Source: Paenibacillus sp. LS1 (lineage in GTDB: Bacteria; Bacillota; Bacilli; Paenibacillales; Paenibacillaceae). From it: DNA of 64,000 nucleotides. The stretch covers positions 310,001 through 374,000 of the forward strand of contig NZ_JAPDOE010000004.1 in the NCBI RefSeq assembly GCF_026013365.1. The letters are read 5' to 3'. Positions 17,478 to 25,339 of this stretch are shown piece after piece (position 1 is the stretch's first letter; each line of letters begins with the position of its first letter). Under the pieces are notes generated by a model that saw only the letters and a program-made list of their open reading frames with translations, did no database searches and was not told where the DNA came from. Made by a program: the position numbers and the translations under genes.

Positions 17478-17621
17478 TTACAGTTCGTTCTCCGCGCTGC
17501 GCGGTGTGCCACTTGCTGGTTTGTTACGATAAAAGAACCAACATTCGTTCAGCAGCTTGATTTGCCGGCTGTCCTTTTTGTGAAATGCACGCATCAGTTG
17601 ATTGCAAAGCCATTGAGGCAA
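17478..17621 (-). CDS. cmpA: Cortex morphogenetic protein CmpA
   Basis: A 47-residue protein antisense to the gap between tex and sprT. It starts at a TTG (17621) with GAGGAGGAG seven bases upstream and reads PQWLCNQLMRAFHKKDSR then QIKLLNECWFFYRNK, matching the conserved core of B. subtilis CmpA (QIKLLNQCWYFYRKK). CmpA is a mother-cell sporulation factor that, with ClpXP, removes SpoIVA from cells that assemble the coat badly. The C-terminal ~13 residues (PASGTPRSAENEL) extend beyond the B. subtilis length. Its location between tex and sprT also matches. Small size and the TTG start make it easy to miss. Confidence 0.93.
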   Translation of the reverse strand: MPQWLCNQLMRAFHKKDSRQIKLLNECWFFYRNKPASGTPRSAENEL

Positions 17622-17728
17622 GGGTATCTCCTCCTCTTGCATAATTCATCTGTACGTTAGCATATGTGGCAATAGCCTGGACTGTGCGGGATAAGTGAAG
17701 GACACTGGCAAATCAATATCTCAATGCC

Positions 17729-17766
17729 AAAAAGCACAAATCCCAATTCAGGGAGATGCGCTTTTC
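17729..17766. terminator. Bidirectional hairpin between cmpA and the next gene
   Basis: AAAAGC...TCCC pairs with GGGA...GCTTTT, with T-runs available on either strand. It could end the downstream minus-strand gene at 17801. Confidence 0.55.
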
Positions 17767-17800
17767 GTTCTTGTCATTTTAAAATGAGATCTGGAGTGGA

Positions 17801-18157
17801 TTAGAGAGCTTCCATCTCTTCTTCATACCATTGTTCCAATTGGGCCTGAAGCGCCCGAATTTCGGTAAGCAGGGAAATCAAGGGATAATGGCTTTCACGC
17901 AGTGCTGCGAAAGATTCTTCAAGTGCATTGATATAATCAAGGCCACCGATAATGGAAAGATTTTCGTTCAGGAGATCCAAGTTGTCACATTCGGCAATCG
18001 CCCAAGGCAGAACAGGGACATCTGCTGCAGTGAGTTTATCGATTTCCTTGTGCAGGCGCAGGTTGAGCGCACTGAGTTGATAGGCGTAATCCGCCGGCAT
18101 TTCCACAAACTGCAATTGTTGTTCCTGCTGCAAGATGACATAGCGCATTGTAGGCAT
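17801..18157 (-). CDS. Conserved hypothetical helical protein
   Basis: A 118-residue protein I cannot assign to a characterised family, although Paenibacillus homologues sometimes carry the unsupported label hydrolase/acyltransferase. It starts MPTMRYVILQQEQQLQFVEM and is otherwise helical with many Leu, Glu and Gln (ALNLRLHKEIDKL; SLLTEIRALQAQLEQWYEEE), suggesting a coiled-coil or helical bundle and no catalytic motif. The ATG at 18157 is preceded by AGGGGAGA at a rather long distance; an ATG at 18184 lacks any site. There is no signal or membrane segment. It is divergent from sprT, 119 bp apart. Confidence 0.7.
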   Translation of the reverse strand: MPTMRYVILQQEQQLQFVEMPADYAYQLSALNLRLHKEIDKLTAADVPVLPWAIAECDNLDLLNENLSIIGGLDYINALEESFAALRESHYPLISLLTEIRALQAQLEQWYEEEMEAL

Positions 18158-18276
18158 AACGAGTAATAATCTCCCCTCATACATTCTACTTGACAGTGTA
18201 GCCTACGAAACGGTTAAAATTCAAGTATATTGCCAGAAAAACCAATACTCCGAGGGGGTGCAAGGAGAGGATACCG

Positions 18277-18738
18277 ATGGAAAATGAGGAGTTGCAACAA
18301 TGGATTGAACAGGTATCACTGGATTATTTCGGAGTGCCGTTCACCCATGAGGCGTTGTTTAACGGTCGCCTGACCACAACAGGTGGGCGTTATATGCTCA
18401 AAAGTCACCGAATTGAGATTAATCCGCATCAACTCGAAGCCTACGGCCGGGATGAAGTTGAGAAAATCATCAAGCATGAGCTGTGTCACTATCATCTACA
18501 TATTCGTGGGCGTGGTTATCAGCATCGCGACCCGGAATTCAAAGCTTTATTGCAGAAGGTGGGAGGTTCACGGTTCTGCCAATCTCTTCCTGACGGCAAA
18601 GGCAGAAAACCTCTGCCGTATCGTTATAAGCTGGTGTGCAAGAGCTGTGGCACGGAATATTTGCGCAAGCGGAAAATAGATCCGAAGCGTTACCGCTGTG
18701 GTCGTTGCGCGGGAAAACTGGGCCTGCAGAATATCTGA
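18277..18738 (+). CDS. sprT: SprT-like metalloprotease domain protein
   Basis: A 153-residue SprT family protein (B. subtilis YdcK). The zinc-protease motif is HELCHYH near residue 69, with HRDPEFKALL following. The C-terminal zinc ribbon has two Cys pairs (LVCKSCGTEYLR and YRCGRCAGKL). Eukaryotic relatives (SPRTN) cut DNA-protein crosslinks; the bacterial role is less clear. The start ATG follows AAGGAGAGG. The order tex-cmpA-sprT-tRNA cluster is conserved with B. subtilis, which supports orthology. Confidence 0.93.
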   Translation: MENEELQQWIEQVSLDYFGVPFTHEALFNGRLTTTGGRYMLKSHRIEINPHQLEAYGRDEVEKIIKHELCHYHLHIRGRGYQHRDPEFKALLQKVGGSRFCQSLPDGKGRKPLPYRYKLVCKSCGTEYLRKRKIDPKRYRCGRCAGKLGLQNI

Positions 18739-18831
18739 TGTGTGCATCATTCAATGCGCTGAAGAAAGTGATGGAAGGCATGTTGACTTGGATTATTAAT
18801 CATGATAAATTAAGTTAATCAAGATTAATTT

Positions 18832-18907
18832 TCCCTGATAGCTCAGTTGGTAGAGCACTCGACTGTTAATCGAGTTGTCACAGGTTCGAGCCCTGTTCGG
18901 GGAGCCA
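18832..18907 (+). tRNA. tRNA-Asn (GTT)
   Basis: A 76-base cloverleaf. Acceptor TCCCTGA pairs with TCGGGGA (one T-G), the anticodon loop is CTGTTAA with GTT, the T loop is GGTTCGAGCC, and CCA is encoded. It lies 94 bp after sprT. Confidence 0.96.
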
Positions 18908-18913
18908 TTTCTT

Positions 18914-19002
18914 GGAGAGATACCCAAGTGGCTATAAGGGGACCCTCTGCTAAGGGGTTAGACTGCGTAAGCGGTGCGAGGGTTCGAATCCCTCTCTCTC
19001 CG
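18914..19002 (+). tRNA. tRNA-Ser (GCT)
   Basis: An 89-base class II tRNA. Acceptor GGAGAGA pairs with TCTCTCC, the anticodon is GCT (CTCTGCTAAGG), and there is a long variable arm (GACTGCGTAAGCGGTGC). CCA is not encoded. It lies six bases from tRNA-Asn, so the two are co-transcribed. Confidence 0.95.
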
Positions 19003-19017
19003 TTCTGATTAAACAAT

Positions 19018-19068
19018 AAAATCCTCTTCACATTAGATCGGCTACCGGTCAAAGTGAAGAGGATTTTT
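19018..19068. terminator. Terminator after the tRNA-Asn/Ser pair
   Basis: Perfect stem AAATCCTCTTCAC / GTGAAGAGGATTT, then TTTTTG. It is symmetrical, so it can also end the convergent ArsR-type gene. Confidence 0.9.
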
Positions 19069-19117
19069 TGCGTGTTATTCTTCTTCGTTTATCCCATGCT
19101 GCACCTCCACCTACAGC

Positions 19118-19816
19118 CTACAGTGAAATGCTCAACACCTCGTATAAACCTTTCTTGCCAGTTTCCGTTACTTCGACAGAGCGACTTCCTGTTTTTTGAC
19201 GAATCCAGTCCAGGTCCAATAATCGATGTCTGAGTTGTTCCCCAAGCATACCTGAGAGATGATGACGACGTTCGCTCCAATCCAGACATTTACGAGCGAT
19301 GGCTCGGCGTGACCCCGGCTTCACTTGAAGTTCAATGCCGAACGTAGTGAACCACTGCGTTCCTTTCTCTGTAACTTGATAATCCTTGCTATGTGCCTCT
19401 GCGGGCTCTGAAAGATAACCCTTCTGTACTAAGGCCTCACAGAGTGAGATTCCTAATTTCCCGGCCAGATGACCATAACAGGTCCGTGCATAACTCAGTT
19501 GTTGAAGCTGATCGGATTGTTTGAGAGAGCGTATCTGTACAGGCGGGGCAATACTGGCCATGCTTTCAATCAGATTAGCAATTTCTTTGTTTGCCAGACG
19601 GTAATATCGGTGGCGCCCTTGTTGTTCAACTTCGAGTAATCCTCCCTCTACGAGTTTAGCGAGATGGCTGCTTGCCGTCTGGGGAGTGACGCCTGCCATA
19701 TGAGCAAGCTCCCCTGCGGGCAATGCTCGCCCATCCAGCAAAGATGACAGAAAAACAGCGCGGCTTGGATCAGCGATTAACGACGCAATAACAGCAATAT
19801 TAGGATATACATTCAT
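19118..19816 (-). CDS. ArsR-family winged-helix regulator with C-terminal extension
   Basis: A 232-residue regulator. Residues 1-85 are an ArsR/SmtB winged helix (DPSRAVFLSSLLDGRALPAG; AHMAGVTPQTASSHLAKLVE; RHRYYRLANKEI). The remaining ~145 residues form a second module (ARTCYGHLAGKLGISLCEALVQKGYL; YQVTEKGTQWFTTFGI) seen in longer ArsR relatives. No clear metal-binding CxC signature is present, so it probably senses something other than a toxic metal. It is divergent from a flavin reductase-like gene; TACAA...TTGTA at 19847-19861 between them is a candidate operator. Confidence 0.88.
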   Translation of the reverse strand: MNVYPNIAVIASLIADPSRAVFLSSLLDGRALPAGELAHMAGVTPQTASSHLAKLVEGGLLEVEQQGRHRYYRLANKEIANLIESMASIAPPVQIRSLKQSDQLQQLSYARTCYGHLAGKLGISLCEALVQKGYLSEPAEAHSKDYQVTEKGTQWFTTFGIELQVKPGSRRAIARKCLDWSERRHHLSGMLGEQLRHRLLDLDWIRQKTGSRSVEVTETGKKGLYEVLSISL

Positions 19817-19846
19817 ACTTCGATCATATCTGAACTATTCCTGTAT

Positions 19847-19861
19847 TACAATTCTGTTGTA
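19847..19861. promoter_or_regulatory. Candidate operator TACAA-N5-TTGTA
   Basis: A perfect 5-bp inverted repeat spaced by TTCTG in the 106-bp divergent region of the ArsR regulator and the flavin reductase gene. Short, so it could be chance. Confidence 0.4.
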
Positions 19862-19922
19862 TCGTCCCATACGGGTCAGATTGAGGTTATAAACCAATGG
19901 AATTGGAACAGGAGAGGTAAGG

Positions 19923-20582
19923 ATGAAAAAAATAACGAAACAGGACTTTGCTATAGAGCAGTTGACCGAGAGTTCAGAAGTGATACAACATGAAACGCTT
20001 AATCCAAGTATTTTATATTATGGTACGCCCGTATTGCTGTTAAGCACATTAAACGAGGATGGGTCAACCAACCTGTCTCCACTGTCTTCATCTTGGGCGC
20101 TGGGGGATTGTCTGGTTCTTGGTCTAGGTATACAGGGCAAAGCCTATGAAAATCTGAGTCGACACCCTGAATGTGTAATTAATCTGCCGGATGCGACCAT
20201 GTGGAAACAGGTTGAAGCATTGGGTCGTTATACGGGAGTTACCCCGGTTCCTGAGGAGAAAAGGCAGATGGGCTATACGTTTTGCCAGGATAAATTCACC
20301 GTAGCTGGACTGACATCTCAAGCATCGGTTCAGGTGGCTCCAGATAAAATAGCTGAATGTCCGCTTCAGATTGAAGCGGCTGTACAACACATACGAATTC
20401 CCGAACACACACCGTTCATGGCGATTGTAGAAGTGAAAGCGTTGAAGGTGCACGCGCATACACGCCTGTTATGTGGACCGAACAAGATTAATCCGGAGGA
20501 ATGGCATCCGCTGATATATAATTTCAGGCATTATTACGGATTGGGAGAGAGACAAGGTGGCAATTTCCGGGCAGAGAATTGA
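19923..20582 (+). CDS. Flavin reductase-like FMN-binding protein
   Basis: A 219-residue split-barrel flavoprotein of the flavin reductase/DIM6 family. Visible features: GTPVLLLSTLNEDGSTNLSP and SSWALGDCLVLGLG near the N-terminus, NLSRHPECVINLPD, and a C-terminal KINPEEWHPLIYNFRHYYGL. Members bind FMN and reduce flavin, or act on unknown small molecules. The start ATG has GAGAGG. Divergence from the ArsR-type gene suggests that protein represses it. The substrate is unknown. Confidence 0.87.
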   Translation: MKKITKQDFAIEQLTESSEVIQHETLNPSILYYGTPVLLLSTLNEDGSTNLSPLSSSWALGDCLVLGLGIQGKAYENLSRHPECVINLPDATMWKQVEALGRYTGVTPVPEEKRQMGYTFCQDKFTVAGLTSQASVQVAPDKIAECPLQIEAAVQHIRIPEHTPFMAIVEVKALKVHAHTRLLCGPNKINPEEWHPLIYNFRHYYGLGERQGGNFRAEN

Positions 20583-20675
20583 CCAGAGTGGAAGTGCTTT
20601 ATTAGTCATGGGTAGATTGGGTAATATTAAAGATAGACACATGTAAGCATATACATAATGAAAGAGGTGATGTGC

Positions 20676-21347
20676 ATGGAAGTGGAATACTTGATGCGTG
20701 TACTCATAGCTGGAGTATGTGGTGTGCTAATCGGATATGAGCGCAAGAATCGAATGAAAGAGGCGGGAATACGTACTCATTTTGTGGTCGCCGTCGGTGC
20801 TGCCCTGATGATGATTGTGTCGAAGTACGGATTCCAGGATCAGGCCGGTTGGGACAATCTGTCCCTTGATCCATCCAGGATCGCTGCACAGGTTGTTAGC
20901 GGTGTGGGGTTTATTGGCGCTGGCATGATCTTCACGCAGCGGCATACGGTCAGGGGATTGACCACAGCGGCTGGAATATGGGCTACGGCAGGCATGGGAC
21001 TTGCGGTGGGTTCAGGTCTATATTGGACAGGTGCAGGCGTGACGCTGCTTATTGTCGTGGCGCAGATGCTACTGCATCGGCCCACACGCTGGCTGGTTTC
21101 GGCACGAACAGAGACGTTAACCATCCACCTGCAAACGGAGGGAGAGGCCCTGAAGACTGTTCTGGCACTGCTGGGACAGGAAAAGATCTCGGTCATCGGA
21201 TTTAAAACAGAACAGCAAAAAAGCACAGACTCCGAAGAAGAGACTGTGCTTGAGTTCACATTGCAACTACCGGGTTCATACCGGGGAGAGCAATTGATTA
21301 TTTTGTTACAGGACGTGCCTCACGTTCGATCTGCTGAGTTGAAATGA
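20676..21347 (+). CDS. MgtC/SapB family membrane protein
   Basis: A 223-residue protein whose first ~130 residues are the MgtC membrane domain: GVLIGYERKNRMKEAGIRTH, VSGVGFIGAGMIF, VRGLTTAAGIWATAGMGLAVG. The last ~80 residues form a cytosolic ACT-like regulatory domain (TLTIHLQTEGEALKTVLALL). The start at 20676 is chosen because AAAGAGGTGA precedes it; an upstream ATG at 20658 has no site. MgtC proteins are linked to magnesium homeostasis and survival in low magnesium, in some species by inhibiting ATP synthase. No leader-peptide or magnesium riboswitch is evident upstream. Confidence 0.9.
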   Translation: MEVEYLMRVLIAGVCGVLIGYERKNRMKEAGIRTHFVVAVGAALMMIVSKYGFQDQAGWDNLSLDPSRIAAQVVSGVGFIGAGMIFTQRHTVRGLTTAAGIWATAGMGLAVGSGLYWTGAGVTLLIVVAQMLLHRPTRWLVSARTETLTIHLQTEGEALKTVLALLGQEKISVIGFKTEQQKSTDSEEETVLEFTLQLPGSYRGEQLIILLQDVPHVRSAELK

Positions 21348-21416
21348 AGCGAACTAGCTTGGATCAAAAGACGACCCATCCATCCAGATTTAAATGTTAA
21401 TTCCGTACAGGTTCAA

Positions 21417-22313
21417 TTACTGCCCTTCTCCGACAATCGTTTCCGGACGGGATACCGGTTTACCTTCAAGCAGGCACTCAATGGCATGTGCGACACCGTG
21501 CTCCACATTAGTCAGCGTTATGGCTTTGGCTAATGCCTGGATTTCGGGTTCTCCATTACCCATGGCGATGCCGAGTCCTGCCATTTTTAACATGGATACA
21601 TCGTTGAAGTTATCTCCGATCGCTGCTGTATCTTCCATGGAGATGTTCAGGTGAGCCGCCAGTTTGGTGAGGGCATTACCTTTGGATACGTCCGGGTGCT
21701 GCATTTCGAAGTTGTGCTCAAAGGATACAACCATGGCTACATCAGATCGGGAAGCGAAGTGTTCTCGTCCTGTCTTTACTTTGTCCGGATTCATGGAGAA
21801 GGCCATAATATTGTAGATGCAGGCTTCTGCCGGAATTTCCAGATGATTGTTCACGCGGTGGTAGTCTTTTTTGTCATAGTGTTTCTTGATGGCCCGAATC
21901 ATGCGTGCAATGTCCTCACCAGGGTTCGAACCAAGAACGCGTTCCATCTCGGCGAGCAAGGTCTCATGACTGCTAAGCGGGGCATAAATACCTTGCTGCG
22001 TTGAAGCCTCATAATAGAAATCATGATCTTCCAGCCACTGCATGACGGAAGCTGCTGTGTCACGCTCAAGTGGAAGATGGAATAGACGTTCACCGTCGGC
22101 ATCATGAATCGTCGCTCCGTTGGAGCCGATAATTGGGGTTTTGATTCCGCCTTCGCGGCTGATGGTTACCACATCGGAGTAGACGCGTCCTGTAGCAATG
22201 GTAACTTTCATACCTGATTGCTGGGCCTTTTGGATGGCTGCTGCATTCTCCGGGCTAATCTGGCTGTCTCTGTTCAATAAAGTTCCATCTAAATCTGTGG
22301 CAAATAATTTCAT
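21417..22313 (-). CDS. Cof-type HAD phosphatase
   Basis: A 298-residue HAD superfamily IIB (Cof) phosphatase. Motif I is DLDGTLLNRD near residue 6, motif II is in TIATGRVYSDVV, motif III Lys is in SKGNALTKLAAHLN, and motif IV is GDNFNDVSMLK. These enzymes dephosphorylate sugar phosphates or flavin/PLP intermediates. The ATG at 22313 follows AAGGAG, which lies inside the last codons of the upstream DeoR gene; four bases separate the two, so they are coupled. A sugar-phosphate substrate is suggested by the DeoR partner. Confidence 0.93.
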   Translation of the reverse strand: MKLFATDLDGTLLNRDSQISPENAAAIQKAQQSGMKVTIATGRVYSDVVTISREGGIKTPIIGSNGATIHDADGERLFHLPLERDTAASVMQWLEDHDFYYEASTQQGIYAPLSSHETLLAEMERVLGSNPGEDIARMIRAIKKHYDKKDYHRVNNHLEIPAEACIYNIMAFSMNPDKVKTGREHFASRSDVAMVVSFEHNFEMQHPDVSKGNALTKLAAHLNISMEDTAAIGDNFNDVSMLKMAGLGIAMGNGEPEIQALAKAITLTNVEHGVAHAIECLLEGKPVSRPETIVGEGQ

Positions 22314-22317
22314 ATAT

Positions 22318-23094
22318 TTACAACTCCTTATCATCTGTAGGTTCAGGAATGAGAATCTCAACCTGTTGTTCGGCTAGAAAAACAAGCCATTCTTTGGTTG
22401 GCCATTGATCCGTAATCAATACATCCACCAATGACCAGTCGGCAAAACGATAACCATAACGTCTATCAAACTTGGATTGATCGGCAAGAACAACGACTTT
22501 CTTGGCAGCCTTCATCATTTGGTGTTTAATTTTCCCTTCCTCTTCGGAAGCACTGAAGCCATCCATGGTGATACCGCCAATTCCGATAAAGGCTTTATCT
22601 ACATAATAGTGGGAGAGAGTCTCGATAACAGAGGTACCGTAGACATAACGTTGTTCCTTATCCACTTTGCCGCCGAGTAAACGAATCTGGACAGCTGTGT
22701 GATTGGAGAGAAGATCAGCGGAATGAATCGAATTAGTAATGACGGTACAGGATTTGCCGTTCAAGTTCTCGGCACAGGCCTGCACGGTCGTGGAAGAATC
22801 CAGGATAATGATCTCGCCTTGTCTTACAATGGCCGCAGCGAGTTTGCCGATGGCTCTTTTTTCCTCAGATACATCGAGTAAACGGTCTTTGTAGGATCTG
22901 AATTCTTGCGGAGGAGGGGGAAGAATCGCACCGCCACGTGTTCGAATAATGGCATCCTGTTCCTCAAGCTTGATCAGATCCCTGCGTGCAGTATCCCGTG
23001 ATACATCAAACAAGGTGACAATATCATCGGCTGAGATGCGATTGTGTTTGCGTAGATGTTCAACAATGAGCTGCATTCGTTCTTCTTGAAACAA
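22318..23094 (-). CDS. DeoR/GlpR-family transcriptional regulator
   Basis: A 258-residue DeoR-type repressor. The N-terminal HTH is RISADDIVTLFDVSRDTARR with the family RTRGGA stretch; the C-terminal effector domain has ILDSSTTVQACAENL, VITNSIHSADLL, LLGGKVDK and FIGIGGITMDGFSASEEEG. It binds a sugar phosphate. The TTG at 23094 follows GGAGGTGA by six bases and gives the canonical FQEERMQLIVEHL start; a GTG at 23103 lies inside the ribosome binding site. It probably controls its own operon with the HAD phosphatase. Confidence 0.93.
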   Translation of the reverse strand: MFQEERMQLIVEHLRKHNRISADDIVTLFDVSRDTARRDLIKLEEQDAIIRTRGGAILPPPPQEFRSYKDRLLDVSEEKRAIGKLAAAIVRQGEIIILDSSTTVQACAENLNGKSCTVITNSIHSADLLSNHTAVQIRLLGGKVDKEQRYVYGTSVIETLSHYYVDKAFIGIGGITMDGFSASEEEGKIKHQMMKAAKKVVVLADQSKFDRRYGYRFADWSLVDVLITDQWPTKEWLVFLAEQQVEILIPEPTDDKEL

Positions 23095-23336
23095 ACATGT
23101 CACCTCCGGTTGTATGGATGACCGTACTTATACTGATACTTTAATTATAAGTATTCTTAATGCGCTTTGCAATATTATAAGTGAATATAAGTTTTTGTAA
23201 GTGTTTTAATGGATGATTTACATTTTTCCTGCACAGTGATGACATTGGCATGAATAGGGAAGGGGCGATTAATGGGTTTCTGAAGAGCAGTATCAACAGG
23301 CAAAAAAGGCTTGGGAAATAAATTTTAAAAAAAGTG

Positions 23337-23366
23337 TTGCACGTATAAAATGTCCTGTGGTATACT
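23337..23366 (+). promoter_or_regulatory. Promoter of the tRNA-Glu/Lys/Leu cluster
   Basis: TTGCAC at 23337-23342, 18-bp spacer, TATACT at 23361-23366, 35 bases before tRNA-Glu. The rest of 23095-23336 is AT-rich and holds the DeoR promoter; I see no gene there. Confidence 0.65.
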
Positions 23367-23401
23367 CATTCTTGTCGCCAAGAAAGACAACTTGTTATTA
23401 A

Positions 23402-23473
23402 GGCCCGTTGGTCAAGGGGTTAAGACACCTCCCTTTCACGGAGGTAACAGGGGTTCGAATCCCCTACGGGTCA
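23402..23473 (+). tRNA. tRNA-Glu (TTC)
   Basis: Acceptor GGCCCGT pairs with ACGGGTC, the anticodon loop is CTTTCAC with TTC, and the T arm is GGGGTTCGAATCCCC. CCA is not encoded. First of three tRNAs in this group. Confidence 0.95.
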
Positions 23474-23579
23474 TATCTTCACCACCTCATGAGATTTATA
23501 TTTTCGATGAGAAATCCTCAAAGTCATTGCTCTTAGAGACAAGAATGAAGCGTGGCACATCCGGTGAAGTTTACAGCAA

Positions 23580-23655
23580 GAGCCATTAGCTCAGTTGGTA
23601 GAGCACCTGACTTTTAATCAGGGTGTCGAAGGTTCGAGCCCTTCATGGCTCACCA
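23580..23655 (+). tRNA. tRNA-Lys (TTT)
   Basis: Acceptor GAGCCAT pairs with ATGGCTC, the anticodon loop is CTTTTAA, and CCA is encoded. It follows tRNA-Glu after a 106-base spacer. Confidence 0.95.
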
Positions 23656-23672
23656 TTTTTTACAATTGAATA

Positions 23673-23757
23673 TGCGGTCGTGGTGGAATGGCAGACACGC
23701 TATCTTGAGGGGGTAGTGGGTGTATACCCGTGGAGGTTCGAGTCCTCTCGACCGCAT
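23673..23757 (+). tRNA. tRNA-Leu (GAG), first copy
   Basis: An 85-base class II tRNA. Acceptor TGCGGTC pairs with GACCGCA, the loop is TTGAGGG with anticodon GAG, and the variable arm is GGGTGTATACCC. CCA is not encoded. A nearly identical copy sits at 36702-36786 in the same orientation. Confidence 0.95.
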
Positions 23758-23774
23758 CACAGCAACAACGTTAT

Positions 23775-23812
23775 AAGATAGACTCTCATGATTATTCGTG
23801 GGAGTCTATCTT
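23775..23812 (+). terminator. Terminator of the tRNA cluster
   Basis: Stem AAGATAGACTCTCA / TGGGAGTCTATCTT (one G-T pair), 10-base loop, followed by TGTGTTAT. Confidence 0.85.
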
Positions 23813-23928
23813 TGTGTTATACGTTATACCTCATCATATTCCGGGGATTTAAAGGCTGAGCATTCAGGAATAATGTGGTATAATTCAAGCAGATGAGTTG
23901 ATTATTACGGTTGGAAGGCGGTTCTTGT

Positions 23929-24354
23929 ATGCAGTCGATCTATGAGCGAATTGAACACCTGATTGCCGAACGAGGAATGACCAAGAAGGCTTTCTGCCAA
24001 CAGCTGAAGATTAGCACGGGCAATCTGGGTGATTGGAAACGTGGCAAGTCTATTCCAAGTACGAATAAGTTAATTGAGATTGCTTCGTTTTTTGATGTGA
24101 GCCTCGACTGGCTCATGATTGGGCGTCCATCGAAGGAAGCGATGGTGCGGGAAAAACGGGAGGATTATTTTTTTGACGTGTTGCGGCAATTGAATTGCCA
24201 GGAAAGCGAATTATCGACTGTGGAACAGTCTTTTATCAGTGAATATATCGAGTTTACCCGTTACCGAAAATCCAAGGAAAGCAAAGATGCAGGCGACTAT
24301 CGCTATAAGGCTGACAACAAATCAGAGAACAATTCTGAGGGAAACGAAGCGTAA
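23929..24354 (+). CDS. XRE-family regulator with short C-terminal tail
   Basis: A 141-residue DNA-binding protein. The HTH spans residues ~5-60 (LIAERGMTKKAFCQQLKI; GNLGDWKRGKSIPSTNKLIEI; FFDVSLDWLMIGR). The rest is a short helical region and a polar tail rich in Lys, Asn and Glu (KADNKSENNSEGNEA). The ATG at 23929 follows GGAAGG; the frame is open a few codons upstream from a TTG within that site. It lies alone after the tRNA cluster and is followed by a strong terminator shared with the urease operon. Its targets are unknown; the urease genes are not necessarily under its control. Confidence 0.85.
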   Translation: MQSIYERIEHLIAERGMTKKAFCQQLKISTGNLGDWKRGKSIPSTNKLIEIASFFDVSLDWLMIGRPSKEAMVREKREDYFFDVLRQLNCQESELSTVEQSFISEYIEFTRYRKSKESKDAGDYRYKADNKSENNSEGNEA

Positions 24355-24387
24355 GTGATATGGACAGCATCCTTAGACTGAATGTAC

Positions 24388-24439
24388 AAAAACCTCTGGA
24401 CTAATCCGAACACACTCGGAGACAGTTCAGAGGTTTTTT
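24388..24439. terminator. Bidirectional terminator between XRE gene and urease operon
   Basis: AAAAACCTCTG pairs with CAGAGGTTTTT, with an inner TCCGA/TCGGA stem. T-runs on both strands end the converging XRE and ureD transcripts. Confidence 0.9.
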
Positions 24440-24462
24440 GTGTTAACTTATGATCGATATCT

Positions 24463-25311
24463 TTATTTACGAAAAACGAGGGTTTCTTTGCCCAGCAGAT
24501 GGGGACGAAGTGTATTCCAGATCTGAAGACACTGTTCCTGAAGCTCCCAGGCTGCCATGCCAAGGAGTCGAACGCCGATGCCGCCGGTTGCCAGCAAACT
24601 TGCCCCTGCGAGCATTCGTCCATCTGGTGGCAGAGCGGATCTGACCTGTTCCAGCTCGGCAGTACCCAGTCCCGGGGCAATCATCCACAATGCAGCCGTG
24701 TGAGTATAGTGAAGGAGGGATGCTGAGTGTTTGGGGTCATCGGTTTCCGGTTCGAATCCGAATCGATCCCAGACAGCCAGTTTCTCGCCTTGCCATATCT
24801 CCGTCAAGCTGCGGTAACGCTCAAATTGGAATGCTTCTCCCCGATGAATCCGTCCGGCAGACCAGATATCTGCATAGGCCAGGATCGCCTGTTCTTCCAG
24901 CGCAAAGGTTACAGTGAGTGATGATGAACTGCCTTTGAAAGGAATCACAGATTCAGGAAAGTATTCCAGCGTGGCCCCTTTTCCCAACCGAAAGTGATGA
25001 TTGACGGATGAGGGAATGGAAGGTGTGGGATGAAGCCTGGTAGCAGATGTGCTGCTCAGCATGACATGGGTGCCTTCCCCTAATTCCCACTCGGAATGAT
25101 AGTGATCCCCGTTGAGGACTCCGGGAGAAACGTCTGACGTGTACACGCATAATTCGGTTCCACCTCCGGGAGGTCGAAAGGATCGGCTAAACCGGAGGGG
25201 GGCGCTGTAATAACGATCAGTCATGACAGTTCGCTCGCCTTGAAAGGCGAAGGTGGCCCGAAGCTCGCTGCGGCGCGTGACGGGCTCACCTGCACTTTCG
25301 TCCCGATTCAT
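24463..25311 (-). CDS. ureD: Urease accessory protein UreD (UreH)
   Basis: A chaperone of urease nickel insertion that binds UreF and apo-urease. Family landmarks: ELRATFAFQGERTVMTDRYY at the N-terminus, ELGEGTHVMLSSTSATRLHP, and LEYFPESVIPFKGSSSSLTV. The start is uncertain: ATG 25311 gives 282 residues, near the family length, but has only a weak GGGA upstream. ATGs at 25359 and 25365 would overlap the end of ureG by 20-26 bases and are also plausible, by translational coupling. It is the last gene of ureABCFGD. Confidence 0.9.
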   Translation of the reverse strand: MNRDESAGEPVTRRSELRATFAFQGERTVMTDRYYSAPLRFSRSFRPPGGGTELCVYTSDVSPGVLNGDHYHSEWELGEGTHVMLSSTSATRLHPTPSIPSSVNHHFRLGKGATLEYFPESVIPFKGSSSSLTVTFALEEQAILAYADIWSAGRIHRGEAFQFERYRSLTEIWQGEKLAVWDRFGFEPETDDPKHSASLLHYTHTAALWMIAPGLGTAELEQVRSALPPDGRMLAGASLLATGGIGVRLLGMAAWELQEQCLQIWNTLRPHLLGKETLVFRK

Positions 25312-25339
25312 CTCTGTTCCCGTGGGGACAGAAGATGAA

